Assembly (NCBI GenBank): GCA_029261065.1 | Contig: JAJDCB010000004.1 | Location: 1-56,366, forward strand | DNA length: 56,366 nucleotides | Source: Candidatus Omnitrophota bacterium | GTDB taxonomy: Bacteria; Omnitrophota; Gorgyraeia; Zapsychrales; Zapsychraceae | Direction of reading: 5' to 3' | Shown here: in pieces, positions 17,698 to 26,174 of the stretch | How the letters are laid out: every line of letters begins with the position of its first letter | Position numbering within the stretch: the stretch's first letter is position 1 | Program-made: the position numbers and the translations under genes | The notes under the pieces: model-generated | Told to the model about the DNA's origin: nothing | The model's database searches: none | The model's input: only the letters and a program-made list of their open reading frames with translations

Positions 17698-19056
17698 AAC
17701 AGATGACGATAATTTTTCTAATACGCTTTTTAAACTTTGCGCATAATCAAGAATCTCTTTTTTGGAACGCTTCTCTGTCACAGCAATAATCATATAACGT
17801 TCCATACCTTGATAATATTGACCTAAAGGAAAACCAGCAGCAAAACCATCAGCGATCATCGCTTCCACCACTAAAGAGGCATCCATAGGTAACTCAACGG
17901 TAAATTCATTAAAGGTAGGAGCGCTCCTTTTAACATTTACGCCTTCAATCTTTTCTAATTCTAAACGTGTAAATTCAGCCTTATTAAGATTCGTTTGAGC
18001 CAACTCTTTAAATCCTTGTTTACCAATCAAAGACATATAAACCAAAGATTGCAAAGCGCACAATGATACGTTCGTACAAATATTTGATGTTGCCTTCTCT
18101 CGTCGAATATGTTGCTCACGTGCTTGCAAAGTATTAACAAAACAATCGCGCCCTTTTTTATCTGTTGTCTTCCCTATAATACGACCTGGCATTTTTCGAA
18201 CCAATTGTTTGCGTGTTGCCATAAATCCTAAATAAGGTCCTCCAAAATTAAGAGGCAATCCCAACGACTGGCCTTCTCCTGTTACAATGTCTGCCCCCAT
18301 CTCCCCAGGCGTTTTTAATAACCCTAAAGAAATAGGATAAACGCTTTCGATGACTAAAACTCCATGTTTTTTAGCCTCGGCAATAATGTCAGAATGATCA
18401 TCAATGGCACCAAAGAAATTTGGATTTTGTAAAATTATGGCAGATGTTTTATCATCTAATACATTTTTAATGTGTGCACGATCACTTTGACCATGGGCAA
18501 CGGGTAGCTCCTGAAAGTCAATAGACAAATTGTGCGTATAACTACGAAGCATCTTTCGATAAATCGGATTTAAGCCACCATCCATCACAATTTTTTTTCG
18601 TTTATTAATCCTCATCGCCATCATAACCGCTTCATAAATAGCCGTACCCCCATCATATAAAGAGGCATTAGAAACTTCCATTCCTGTTAAAGTACAAATG
18701 GCACTTTGATATTCGTAAAGTGCTTGAAGTGTGCCCTGGGAACATTCTGGTTGATAAGGTGTGTAGGCGGTATAAAATTCGCCTCGAGAAATAATAGATG
18801 AAACGGCCGCGGGGATATAGTGATCGTAGTATCCGCCTCCAATAAATGGAATCAAGGCCGTCGAGTTTTTTAGAGCTAATTGTTCAATGCGTTTAAGACA
18901 ATCATATTCGCTTAAGCCTTTGGGTAAATTAAAAGACTTAGGGACTTGGTGGGGTTGAATGTCTACAAAAAGATCATCAATGGAGTTAACTCCAATAACC
19001 TTAAGCATTTCTTCAACATCATGATCTGTATTAGCAATATAAGGGATCAACAACAA
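17695..19056 (-). CDS. gcvPA: Glycine dehydrogenase (decarboxylating) subunit 1
   Basis: 453 aa, the usual length of the alpha subunit of split P-protein. Typical blocks are FIGGGYYDHYIPAAV, YTPYQPECSQGTLQALYEYQ, GEGQSLGLPLNFGGPYLG and ATSNICTN. It partners GcvPB. There is no ATG: three TTG codons in a row (19056, 19053, 19050) follow AAGGA, and the last has the best spacing (8 nt), so translation probably starts at a TTG here. It lies 58 bp after gcvH in the operon. Confidence 0.95.
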   Translation of the reverse strand: MLLIPYIANTDHDVEEMLKVIGVNSIDDLFVDIQPHQVPKSFNLPKGLSEYDCLKRIEQLALKNSTALIPFIGGGYYDHYIPAAVSSIISRGEFYTAYTPYQPECSQGTLQALYEYQSAICTLTGMEVSNASLYDGGTAIYEAVMMAMRINKRKKIVMDGGLNPIYRKMLRSYTHNLSIDFQELPVAHGQSDRAHIKNVLDDKTSAIILQNPNFFGAIDDHSDIIAEAKKHGVLVIESVYPISLGLLKTPGEMGADIVTGEGQSLGLPLNFGGPYLGFMATRKQLVRKMPGRIIGKTTDKKGRDCFVNTLQAREQHIRREKATSNICTNVSLCALQSLVYMSLIGKQGFKELAQTNLNKAEFTRLELEKIEGVNVKRSAPTFNEFTVELPMDASLVVEAMIADGFAAGFPLGQYYQGMERYMIIAVTEKRSKKEILDYAQSLKSVLEKLSSSV

Positions 19057-19114
19057 TATCCTTACAGGTGGTTTTAAATATAAAGGGAATTAAGTTTTCG
19101 AAAAGAATTATTTT

Positions 19115-19501
19115 TTATTCGACACTTCGCAAATAATTAGTATATTCTTCGGCTGTCAAAAGATTAGAAGATTCTTCCATCTCAGCAATTTGAATCTTAA
19201 CCATCCATCCCTTTTCATAACACGATTTATTGATTAAACCTGGCGTCTCTTCTAACTCTGTATTAACTTCCAAAATCTTTCCAGCCATGGGTAAAAAAAT
19301 ATCGCTAGCCGCTTTAACGGATTCAATAGAGGCAAATTGTTCAAACTGATCAAATTCATCATCTGCACTAGGCAACTCTATAAATGTAATATCTCCCAAA
19401 GCAGACTGCGCATATTCGGATATACCGATTGTCGCTTCATTACCATCAATATTTATCCATTCATGTTCTTTGGTATAAAGAAAATCTGCTTCTACGTCCA
19501 T
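19115..19501 (-). CDS. gcvH: Glycine cleavage system H protein
   Basis: 128 aa, full family length. The lipoylated lysine is in the segment ASIESVKAASDIFLPMAG (about residues 58-75). It carries the aminomethyl intermediate between P-protein and T-protein. A very strong ribosome binding site (AGGAGAGGAGC) precedes the ATG, consistent with higher translation of the carrier protein than of its neighbours. Confidence 0.97.
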   Translation of the reverse strand: MDVEADFLYTKEHEWINIDGNEATIGISEYAQSALGDITFIELPSADDEFDQFEQFASIESVKAASDIFLPMAGKILEVNTELEETPGLINKSCYEKGWMVKIQIAEMEESSNLLTAEEYTNYLRSVE

Positions 19502-19552
19502 GCTCCTCTCCTTTTATTTTTTTAATCGTTCAATAAATTTATATTAAATACT

Positions 19553-20653
19553 TTAAGATTTCAATGAATCACTTTTAAAAAATATCTTTCCTGTGATAGT
19601 GGCTTTAAATTGATTTTTTTCATTGCCTATCAATATTCCAGCATCTTTTTCATATTGATCTGTTTGAATATATCCAAGACCTATCCCCGCATTTAACGAA
19701 GGGGAAAATGTACCACTGGTGACACTACCAATTTCTTTTTTTTCTGCATTATATATTTTGTGATCAACTCTTGGTGAACGTCTCGAGCCTGACTTAAATC
19801 CAATTAACTTCTTCTCGACACCATTCTCTTTTTGTTTTACTACAGCCTCTTTACCAATAAAATCTTTTGAAAAGTCTATAAATCGCGTTAATCCCGCCTC
19901 CATGGGAGAAATATCCTCGGTAATTTCATGACCGTACAAACTATAACCAACCTCTATTCTTAAGACGTCTCTCGCCCCTAAACCGGCAGCCTTGACTCTA
20001 TCATTTTCTAATAATTTTTGCCATAAATCTTTTGTTTTTTCCCACGGATAAAATATTTCGTAACCTAACTCTCCAGTGTAACCCGTACGGCTAATAAGCA
20101 CATTCTCACCCAAAAGGTCAAATTGATCAAATTCAAAATAGTTTAATTTCTCAATACCTTCAACAAAACTTTTTAATATATCTCTGGAGGCTGGTCCTTG
20201 AATATCTATTTTTCCCAAATCTTGACTAACATTCTTAAAGCAAACAGGACTTGTTAAATTATTCTTAAAATGTTGGGCATCTTTCTCAGTCGTAGCACCA
20301 TTAACCACAACAAACCACTTCTCCTCTTCCAATCGAAAAACAATAAGATCATCTATCACATGACCATTATCATTTAAAATCATTCCATAACGGCTTGATT
20401 TAAGAGGCATGTCACCAATGGCTTGCGTTAGGATACGATCCAAACCCGTTTCTTTATAATGACCTTCAACTAAAAATTCTCCCATATGAGAAATATCGAA
20501 TAATGCGGCTTCTTGACGTGTAGATTGATGTTCAGAAAGAATGCCTTCGTATTGCACAGGCATTAGCCAACCACCAAATGGAATCATGCGAGCTTTTAAA
20601 GCAATGTGCTCTTCATAGAGAGGAGTTTTTTTAAGAACTTCTGTAGCAGACAT
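19553..20653 (-). CDS. gcvT: Glycine cleavage system T protein (aminomethyltransferase)
   Basis: 366 aa. Family blocks visible are MPVQYEGILSEHQSTRQEAALFDISHMGE (in part), SRTGYTGELGYEIF, GLGARDVLRIEVGYSLYG and the C-terminal GSVTSGTFSPSLNAGIGLGY. It releases ammonia from the H-protein-bound intermediate and makes methylene-tetrahydrofolate. First gene of the gcvT-H-PA-PB-lplA operon. Its leader holds a perfect palindrome 20 nt before the start and a promoter candidate about 90-115 nt upstream. No clear ribosome binding site. Confidence 0.96.
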   Translation of the reverse strand: MSATEVLKKTPLYEEHIALKARMIPFGGWLMPVQYEGILSEHQSTRQEAALFDISHMGEFLVEGHYKETGLDRILTQAIGDMPLKSSRYGMILNDNGHVIDDLIVFRLEEEKWFVVVNGATTEKDAQHFKNNLTSPVCFKNVSQDLGKIDIQGPASRDILKSFVEGIEKLNYFEFDQFDLLGENVLISRTGYTGELGYEIFYPWEKTKDLWQKLLENDRVKAAGLGARDVLRIEVGYSLYGHEITEDISPMEAGLTRFIDFSKDFIGKEAVVKQKENGVEKKLIGFKSGSRRSPRVDHKIYNAEKKEIGSVTSGTFSPSLNAGIGLGYIQTDQYEKDAGILIGNEKNQFKATITGKIFFKSDSLKS

Positions 20654-20672
20654 AAGAATGATAGAAAGCTAA

Positions 20673-20685
20673 TCGCCATTGGCGA
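20673..20685. promoter_or_regulatory. 13-nt palindrome in the gcvT leader
   Basis: TCGCCATTGGCGA is a perfect inverted repeat 20 nt upstream of the gcvT start codon. It could be an operator or a small RNA hairpin over the translation start. I see no glycine riboswitch architecture around it. Confidence 0.35.
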
Positions 20686-20739
20686 AAAATGTGTATTTTT
20701 CTATTCAGCGAAAAATATTTTTTCAATTAAAGTTGCCCT

Positions 20740-20768
20740 ATCTTATTAAATTCTTTTATCTTTGTAAA
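20740..20768 (-). promoter_or_regulatory. Candidate promoter of the gcv operon
   Basis: Minus strand TTTACA (20763-20768), 17-nt spacer, TAAGAT (20740-20745), giving a leader of roughly 80 nt before gcvT. Confidence 0.45.
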
Positions 20769-20817
20769 GGACATTTCTATCAATCCAAGAGGCTTCCAAT
20801 AAATCAAAGAAAAAAGA

Positions 20818-21372
20818 TTATGTCTTTTTTTTGTTAATTAAGGCGGAAAGTAAATCTGCGGCCGCATCGGTGGAACTAACTTGTGGGGTTTCCTCAACGG
20901 CTTGGGCTTTCTTATACTGATAGGAGACAACCACCTGAAAGATAACTTTGTCACATCGATAAAATCTTTGAACATATTCTTTTTTTTGAGAGGCCTCTAT
21001 AGAAACAGCAACACCAATTCGACTCCCGGGAATGCTAATATCAAATTTACAACCATCGGCATAAAACAAAGTCTTTACGCCACCAGCAATCATATTAGCT
21101 ATTTCACCAAAACCATCTAAAACATCTTCGGACCCTTCATCAACGTCATTTCCTAACATCTTTGAGACAACAGAAACAGCAGAAGAATGATCAGAAAAAA
21201 CTGTTAATTTTCCCGTCAAATCTCCTTTAATTAAAATATTACTACGAATCCCCTCTCCCAAAAGAGCAGAACCATCACTGACAATTTCTGGCTCTAAAGA
21301 GAACATGGAAAAGGCATCAGAAACAGATTTATCTAAATGCGCTAAAACTTTTTGTTTGATATCATCAGGCAT
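20818..21372 (-). CDS. cheX: CheX-like chemotaxis phosphatase domain protein
   Basis: 184 aa. The CheC/CheX/FliY-family fold is indicated by a single ExxN signature, DGFGEIANMIAGGVKTLF (about 85-102), where Glu and Asn are the residues that dephosphorylate CheY-P in known CheX proteins. The C-terminus (about 150-184) is an Ala/Lys-rich tail. It lies 94 bp after a hybrid kinase at the end of a signalling operon, with no chemotaxis genes in view, so it may dephosphorylate one of the neighbouring receiver domains rather than act in classical chemotaxis. Confidence 0.8.
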   Translation of the reverse strand: MPDDIKQKVLAHLDKSVSDAFSMFSLEPEIVSDGSALLGEGIRSNILIKGDLTGKLTVFSDHSSAVSVVSKMLGNDVDEGSEDVLDGFGEIANMIAGGVKTLFYADGCKFDISIPGSRIGVAVSIEASQKKEYVQRFYRCDKVIFQVVVSYQYKKAQAVEETPQVSSTDAAADLLSALINKKKT

Positions 21373-21465
21373 AATTTTTATCGATTTTATAAAAATATAC
21401 TACTAAAAAAAAATTTGCCCGTAAATCATTTTATTAGAAAATTAATAACACACCTCATTCAACAA

Positions 21466-23259
21466 TTAGTTAGAATCTAATAGCTGAAAAATATATTTCT
21501 CAAATTCATCTTTAATTACTGGTTTTAGCATGTACAAATCAGCATTTTGTGAATGTTCTTTACTCTTATTTAGGCTTAGCCTCTGAGAGGTGATCGCCAT
21601 AATCTTTAAACAACTGCACTTCTCATGTGAACGCAGCTTATCAATAAACGCAGAAAAAACCTTTCCTTCCTCAGAGTTACAAATGATCGCATCTGGCACA
21701 CCTTTATGATTATCTAAATATGTACTCATATGTTGTAAAGCAGCCTCTTTGGAATTTAAAGAAGTAATAACGTTTAATCCCATATCTTGACAAAATTCAT
21801 TCATCATATTTAATGATCTAACATTAGAATCAATAAGTATCACTTTTTTATTCCTTATATTAGCATGATCACAAGCCACATCGACTTCATTAGATTTCAT
21901 CAGTTTAATATTAAAGATAAAATCACTCCCTTTTCCAATTTCAGAATGAACTCTTATATTTCCTTTCATCGCTTCAATAAGTCTTCGACAAATCGCTAAT
22001 CCTAACCCTGTTCCTCCAAACTGACGTGTCGTTGAACTATCAGCTTGTGAAAAAGATTCAAATATGACACCCTCCTTATTCTCACTAATACCGATTCCTG
22101 TATCTTTCACAGTAAGAATAAGACTTAGTTCTTCACCTTCACTATTATTATGATCAACAACAACAGCGACACCTATCTCTCCATCTTCTGTAAATTTAAA
22201 AGCATTACTGATTAAATTTAAAAATATCTGTTTTAATCGCGTTGGATCACCTTTCAATTGTTGAGGAACATCTCGAGCTATGTCGATATAGACATCGATA
22301 GGCTTATTTGAAAACTCAGCTTGCACCATTTTAAAGATGTCAAGAATCAGATAAGATAAATTAAAATCGATATGTTCCAATTCGACTTTTCCAGCCTCTA
22401 ACTTACTCAAATCTAAAATGTCATTGATGAGGTTCAATAACATATCACCGCTACTTGATATGGTATAAACATATTCTTTTTGATCCGCATCCAATCCTGT
22501 CGATTTCAATAATTCTGTAAAACCATTAATGGCATTTAAAGGCGTCCTTAATTCATGGCTCATACTAGCTAAAAATAAACTCTTTGCCTGATTCGCTAAA
22601 TTTGCTTCATTCGCCAGCTTTAATACAGTATCCCGTTCTTTTCTTAAATCATGATTGCGCTGTCTTAGATCCTCTTCTCGCCCCTGAAGCAACAAATGCA
22701 AATAACAAATAAAAAAACCAAAAACGTTATAGATTAATACGTTAACAATAAAATCAAACTCTTTTATGGCAATAACATTAACACCTTGCATTCCAACAAT
22801 ATGTACTAAACCCATTGATTGGAGGAAGACGAAAGAGATATAAGAAACGAAGGCTATGTTTGAAAAAAAGAAGGCAGCAAACGGTGAAAAAACAATTCCA
22901 GAATAAATAAACATAATAGGATAAATCAAGAGTATGTAAAAAATATCATGATTTCCCACTATATGAATAGATCCAACCGTTAAGAGAACATCTATTAGTT
23001 GATTAAAGATAAAAAAACGTTGAGGATCCTTTAAACGTTTTAATATAAAATTGTAAGGTTGATTCAACAACATTTGGAGACAAAGAAAAAAAACTAATGT
23101 TGCTGAATGATAGTCAAACCAACCAAATGCTTGACCAAAAAAATATACAACCAGAATAATAAGTGAAGTTAAATAACGAACTTTAACGATCCAATTAAAC
23201 TGATCAAATAGATTTTTACGATTAGATATACGATGCTGGAAAATTGAAAAAAATCTCAT
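21466..23259 (-). CDS. Membrane histidine kinase with degenerate C-terminal receiver
   Basis: 597 aa. About six transmembrane segments occupy residues 28-195. A coiled linker is followed by HisKA at about 228-290 with the phospho-accepting His in MSHELRTPLNAINGF, then HATPase with N, G1 and G2 boxes (LNLISNAFKF, DTGIGISENK, GTGLGLAICRR). The last 120 residues have a receiver fold, but the phospho-acceptor Asp is Asn (PDAIICNSEEG) and the acidic pair is IDSN, though the Lys of LKP remains. It is probably a non-phosphorylated protein-protein or dimer module. The start overlaps the upstream stop (ATGA). Confidence 0.88.
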   Translation of the reverse strand: MRFFSIFQHRISNRKNLFDQFNWIVKVRYLTSLIILVVYFFGQAFGWFDYHSATLVFFLCLQMLLNQPYNFILKRLKDPQRFFIFNQLIDVLLTVGSIHIVGNHDIFYILLIYPIMFIYSGIVFSPFAAFFFSNIAFVSYISFVFLQSMGLVHIVGMQGVNVIAIKEFDFIVNVLIYNVFGFFICYLHLLLQGREEDLRQRNHDLRKERDTVLKLANEANLANQAKSLFLASMSHELRTPLNAINGFTELLKSTGLDADQKEYVYTISSSGDMLLNLINDILDLSKLEAGKVELEHIDFNLSYLILDIFKMVQAEFSNKPIDVYIDIARDVPQQLKGDPTRLKQIFLNLISNAFKFTEDGEIGVAVVVDHNNSEGEELSLILTVKDTGIGISENKEGVIFESFSQADSSTTRQFGGTGLGLAICRRLIEAMKGNIRVHSEIGKGSDFIFNIKLMKSNEVDVACDHANIRNKKVILIDSNVRSLNMMNEFCQDMGLNVITSLNSKEAALQHMSTYLDNHKGVPDAIICNSEEGKVFSAFIDKLRSHEKCSCLKIMAITSQRLSLNKSKEHSQNADLYMLKPVIKDEFEKYIFQLLDSN

Positions 23260-24416
23260 GCGTTATTTTGGTAATATCGATCAACGACTGAAGGAATGTC
23301 GACTGTAACATCGCCTAAAGGAAAACAAAAAACGAAATTTGCACCATTTCCGGGAGTAGATCTTACAAGTAAATCACCTTGATGCATTCGAACTATTTTT
23401 TTGGCAATCGATAAACTCAAACCCTGACCAGAATGATGATGCTCGATATCTCCAATAGAAAACTCCTCAAAGATATAATTAAATCTTGAACTATCTAAAC
23501 CTTCCCCCATATCTTTAATACTGAGTAAACAACAATCATCTACTTCCAATAAAGTCAGAGTAATAACTCCATTCACCGGAGAGTATTTAATAGCATTTTC
23601 TAATACAAACCTAAAGGCATTTTCCATAAGATGGAAATCGATCATTAATTTTTGATGGGTTTCTTTAACAAAATTAAACTCAACAGTAGCCTCTAAGGCT
23701 TTGACTTGCAACTTACGAAGAATACTCCCGAGCAAATCACCAATTGAAACAGGTTCCTTGTAAAGCTTAAAATCCTGTTTGAGTTCGCAAAGTAATATAG
23801 CCTTTTGTGAAAATTCCAAAAGCTGTCGACCAGATTCTAAAATAACGTTAATATGAGCTTTTTCACATTCAGATAAAGATTTACTTTGGTTTAAGATTGA
23901 AGCGAAACCAAGAATACCATTTAATGGTGTACGCAATTCATGTGAAATAAGATGAAGCAAAAAACCCTTTAATGAGTTTACTTCTTCTGAAGACTTAAAT
24001 TTAAGAAAAACATTAACCTTGGCACGTAGCTCCTGTTCATCAAAAGGTTTAGTAATATAATCATCAGCTCCCATGTCATAGCCCATTAGGCGTTCATTTA
24101 ACATCGCCTTTGCCGAAACGATAATAGTTTTTATAAATCGAAACTCCTTGTGAGCGCGTATCTTTTTGCAGACTTCATAACCATTCATGTTCGGCATCAT
24201 AATATCAAGGAGAATCACATCTGGCAGAAAAGAAGGAATAACATCCAAAGCCCTTTCTCCAGATTCAACAGTCATTAACTTAACAGAAGGATCTTCATCA
24301 AAAATATTTTCTATAATCCTCAAATTGACTGGTTCATCATCAACGACTAAAACTTTTTTTACAGCTTCATTCATTTTGATACGTTCAAATTTTTGAATAT
24401 TCTCATTATTGTTCAT
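23256..24416 (-). CDS. Receiver-histidine kinase (REC-HisKA-HATPase)
   Basis: 386 aa, no membrane segment, so cytoplasmic. The intact receiver at about 18-135 has the acidic pair VDDE, Asp in LPDVILLDIMMPNM, and Lys in ITKPFDE. HisKA follows with His in ISHELRTPLNGILGF (about 158-172), then HATPase (LENAIKYSP, DMGEGLD, GQGLSLSIAKK). This order resembles kinases whose own receiver tunes kinase output. It overlaps the upstream kinase gene by 11 bp and the downstream kinase gene by 4 bp. Confidence 0.88.
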   Translation of the reverse strand: MNNNENIQKFERIKMNEAVKKVLVVDDEPVNLRIIENIFDEDPSVKLMTVESGERALDVIPSFLPDVILLDIMMPNMNGYEVCKKIRAHKEFRFIKTIIVSAKAMLNERLMGYDMGADDYITKPFDEQELRAKVNVFLKFKSSEEVNSLKGFLLHLISHELRTPLNGILGFASILNQSKSLSECEKAHINVILESGRQLLEFSQKAILLCELKQDFKLYKEPVSIGDLLGSILRKLQVKALEATVEFNFVKETHQKLMIDFHLMENAFRFVLENAIKYSPVNGVITLTLLEVDDCCLLSIKDMGEGLDSSRFNYIFEEFSIGDIEHHHSGQGLSLSIAKKIVRMHQGDLLVRSTPGNGANFVFCFPLGDVTVDIPSVVDRYYQNNA

Positions 24417-25608
24417 AGACTATTGAACCTTCTCTTTCTTTGTTTTTCTTTGCTAAAGAGACAAAAAATGTTGCCCCTCCCTCAACATTACTTTCTGCCC
24501 ATATATGCCCGCCATGATCCTCTACAATTCTCTTAGAAATAGCTAACCCTAAACCTACCCCACCGGCGCCGCTATCGGTTTGACTACTTTGTTTAAATTT
24601 CTCAAAAATAACATCTAACTCATCTTGAGGAATTCCCATGCCATTATCTTTAATTTTTAAAACACAATTATTTTCTTTCTCCAATATATCAATTGAAATA
24701 CAACATTCTTCTTTTGTAAATTTAATGGCATTGGAAAGGATATTAATAACAACTTGAATAATCTTATCTTTATCGATATACACATCATTTAAAAATGGAG
24801 GCTGAAGAAGATTAAGTTTAATATTTTTATTCTCTAAAAGCGATTGCATCTCAGCAACCGCTAAGACAACCGTTTCATACAAACTTCTCTGTTGATAATT
24901 ATAAATAACCTTATCAGATTCTAACTGAGAGAAATTCAGAAGATCATTTAACAATCTAAGCAATCTTTCTCCACATGAGTGAATTTCTTGAAAATAACTT
25001 TGTAGTTTTTTCTGATCAACTCTATCAATACGCTCTATGCCAAATTTAGCAAAACTCAAAATGCCATGCATAGGTGTTCGTAATTCATGGCTCATATTGG
25101 CTAAAAACTCCGACTTAGCTTTGTTGGCAGCTTCAGCTTGTAACTTGGATTTTATAGCATCATCCGTACGTTGAAAAACCAATTCTTCTAGATGATCCTT
25201 ATAATGATGTAGTTCATCTAACGCTTTTGCTCTTTCTTTTAGTACAGCAACATAATCCAACGCTTTTTTAACCGTGTGTTGAAAAACAAAAATATCAAAA
25301 GGCTTTTGTATAAAATCAATGGCCCCCTTCTTTAAGGATTCAACGGCTAATTGAACTGTACCTTCAGCGGTCACCATGACGCATTGATAGCCAGAATCCA
25401 ACTTATTAATCTCTTCAAGCGTCATCATCCCATCCATATCCGGCATACGCTGATCCAAAAGAATCAAATCTGGAACATATGTTTTCAATACCTCAAGGGC
25501 TTCAACACCATTAACGGCTTCTTCAATATCATAGCCCTTTAACGCATGTCTCATCAAATTTCGTGTATTTTTATCATCATCTACAATTAGAATTTTTTTC
25601 TCAGACAT
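24406..25608 (-). CDS. Receiver-histidine kinase (REC-HisKA-HATPase)
   Basis: 400 aa from the ATG at 25608; a GTG four codons upstream is the alternative. The receiver at about 1-120 is intact (IVDDDKN; LILLDQRMPDMDG; FIQKPFD). A coiled linker leads to HisKA with His in MSHELRTPMHGILSF and HATPase (INILSNAIKF, DNGMGIPQDE, GVGLGLAISKR). Cytoplasmic. It is the first gene of the operon and a paralog of the following REC-kinase, so the two may cross-phosphorylate or form mixed dimers. A promoter candidate lies about 110 bp upstream. Confidence 0.88.
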   Translation of the reverse strand: MSEKKILIVDDDKNTRNLMRHALKGYDIEEAVNGVEALEVLKTYVPDLILLDQRMPDMDGMMTLEEINKLDSGYQCVMVTAEGTVQLAVESLKKGAIDFIQKPFDIFVFQHTVKKALDYVAVLKERAKALDELHHYKDHLEELVFQRTDDAIKSKLQAEAANKAKSEFLANMSHELRTPMHGILSFAKFGIERIDRVDQKKLQSYFQEIHSCGERLLRLLNDLLNFSQLESDKVIYNYQQRSLYETVVLAVAEMQSLLENKNIKLNLLQPPFLNDVYIDKDKIIQVVINILSNAIKFTKEECCISIDILEKENNCVLKIKDNGMGIPQDELDVIFEKFKQSSQTDSGAGGVGLGLAISKRIVEDHGGHIWAESNVEGGATFFVSLAKKNKEREGSIVYEQ

Positions 25609-25718
25609 TGCTTTATTCACCCATTTTTTGTTAAAAAACTACAACTATCTTTTTTCTTCCTATATATGACATTTTTCTATCTATATTATTTTCAATGACT
25701 TACAGCAATTTTATGTTT

Positions 25719-25746
25719 ATTATGCCATTAAATATGTGTTTTGCAA
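25719..25746 (-). promoter_or_regulatory. Candidate promoter of the kinase operon
   Basis: Minus strand TTGCAA (25741-25746), 16-nt spacer, CATAAT (25719-25724), then an AT-rich leader of about 105 nt to the kinase start. Confidence 0.45.
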
Positions 25747-25861
25747 AATCTTTTTAATATATTTAATGTAATGATTGAAAATTTCAGTAGATTATGAATA
25801 ACTAAAGGGTGGACCTTGATCTTAGAACGTACATACTAAAAAAAATCAAGATAAGAAATGG

Positions 25862-25878
25862 CGCGCCTGAGAGGATTC
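25862..25878. repeat. 17-bp direct copy of the tRNA-Arg 3' end
   Basis: cgcgcctgagaggattc here is identical to 25983-25999, the discriminator, acceptor and part of the T-arm of the tRNA-Arg gene, 121 bp away in the same orientation. It could be an attachment-site remnant or the stub of a decayed second tRNA gene. Confidence 0.7.
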
Positions 25879-25948
25879 TCCCGCCCTTCTAATCAATTTT
25901 GTTGGCGGGATCCCGCCTTCATTATCTCTTTCAAGATTGGCGGGAGAA
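25876..25948. repeat. Nested inverted repeats of GGCGGGA
   Basis: TTCTCCCGCC (25876-25885) pairs with GGCGGGAGAA (25939-25948), and between them lies the perfect palindrome GGCGGGATCCCGCC (25904-25917). The heptamer thus occurs four times in alternating orientation in 73 bp. Confidence 0.8.
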
Positions 25949-25982
25949 CCTTTTGTTCTCTTCTTTGAATTTGGTTCAAAAA

Positions 25983-26056
25983 CGCGCCTGAGAGGATTCG
26001 AACCTCTGACCCTTGGTTCCGAAGACCAATGCTCTATCCAGCTGAGCTACAGGCGC
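25983..26056 (-). tRNA. tRNA-Arg (anticodon TCG)
   Basis: 74 nt including the discriminator G; CCA is not encoded. The cloverleaf is complete: acceptor GCGCCTG/CAGGCGC, D-stem GCTC/GAGC, anticodon stem TTGGT/ACCAA with loop CTTCGGA (anticodon TCG, reads CGA/CGN), T-stem AGAGG/CCTCT with loop TTCGAAT. Confidence 0.96.
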
Positions 26057-26131
26057 ATAAGTAGATAAGGACACAAACTATACCATTTTTCCTTTTTTGT
26101 GCAAAGTGTTTTCTTTTTTTGAAAAATAACT

Positions 26132-26137
26132 TATAAT
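26132..26137 (+). promoter_or_regulatory. Candidate -10 box for the heptose/glycan module
   Basis: A perfect TATAAT 38 bp before the GT2 start codon at 26175, in the space between the divergent tRNA and this gene. The -35 region (ttttct) is poor. Confidence 0.35.
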
Positions 26138-26174
26138 ATATTTTTAATAACGCAACACCCTCTACCCCTAAACC

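Larger units (their letters stand above)
25621..25982. other. Gene-free stretch between the kinase operon and tRNA-Arg
   Basis: About 360 bp. The left 130 bp is AT-rich and holds the kinase-operon promoter candidate. The right half holds a 17-bp copy of the tRNA 3' end and a cluster of inverted GGCGGGA heptamers. I see no open reading frame with coding character. Confidence 0.6.

Noticed and set aside
20654-20817. Glycine riboswitch upstream of gcvT
   Set aside because: The leader lacks the paired aptamer cores I would expect and is mostly low-complexity A/T sequence.
25862-25882. A second complete tRNA gene
   Set aside because: Only the 3' 17 bases match; no anticodon arm, D-arm or 5' acceptor strand can be found beside it.
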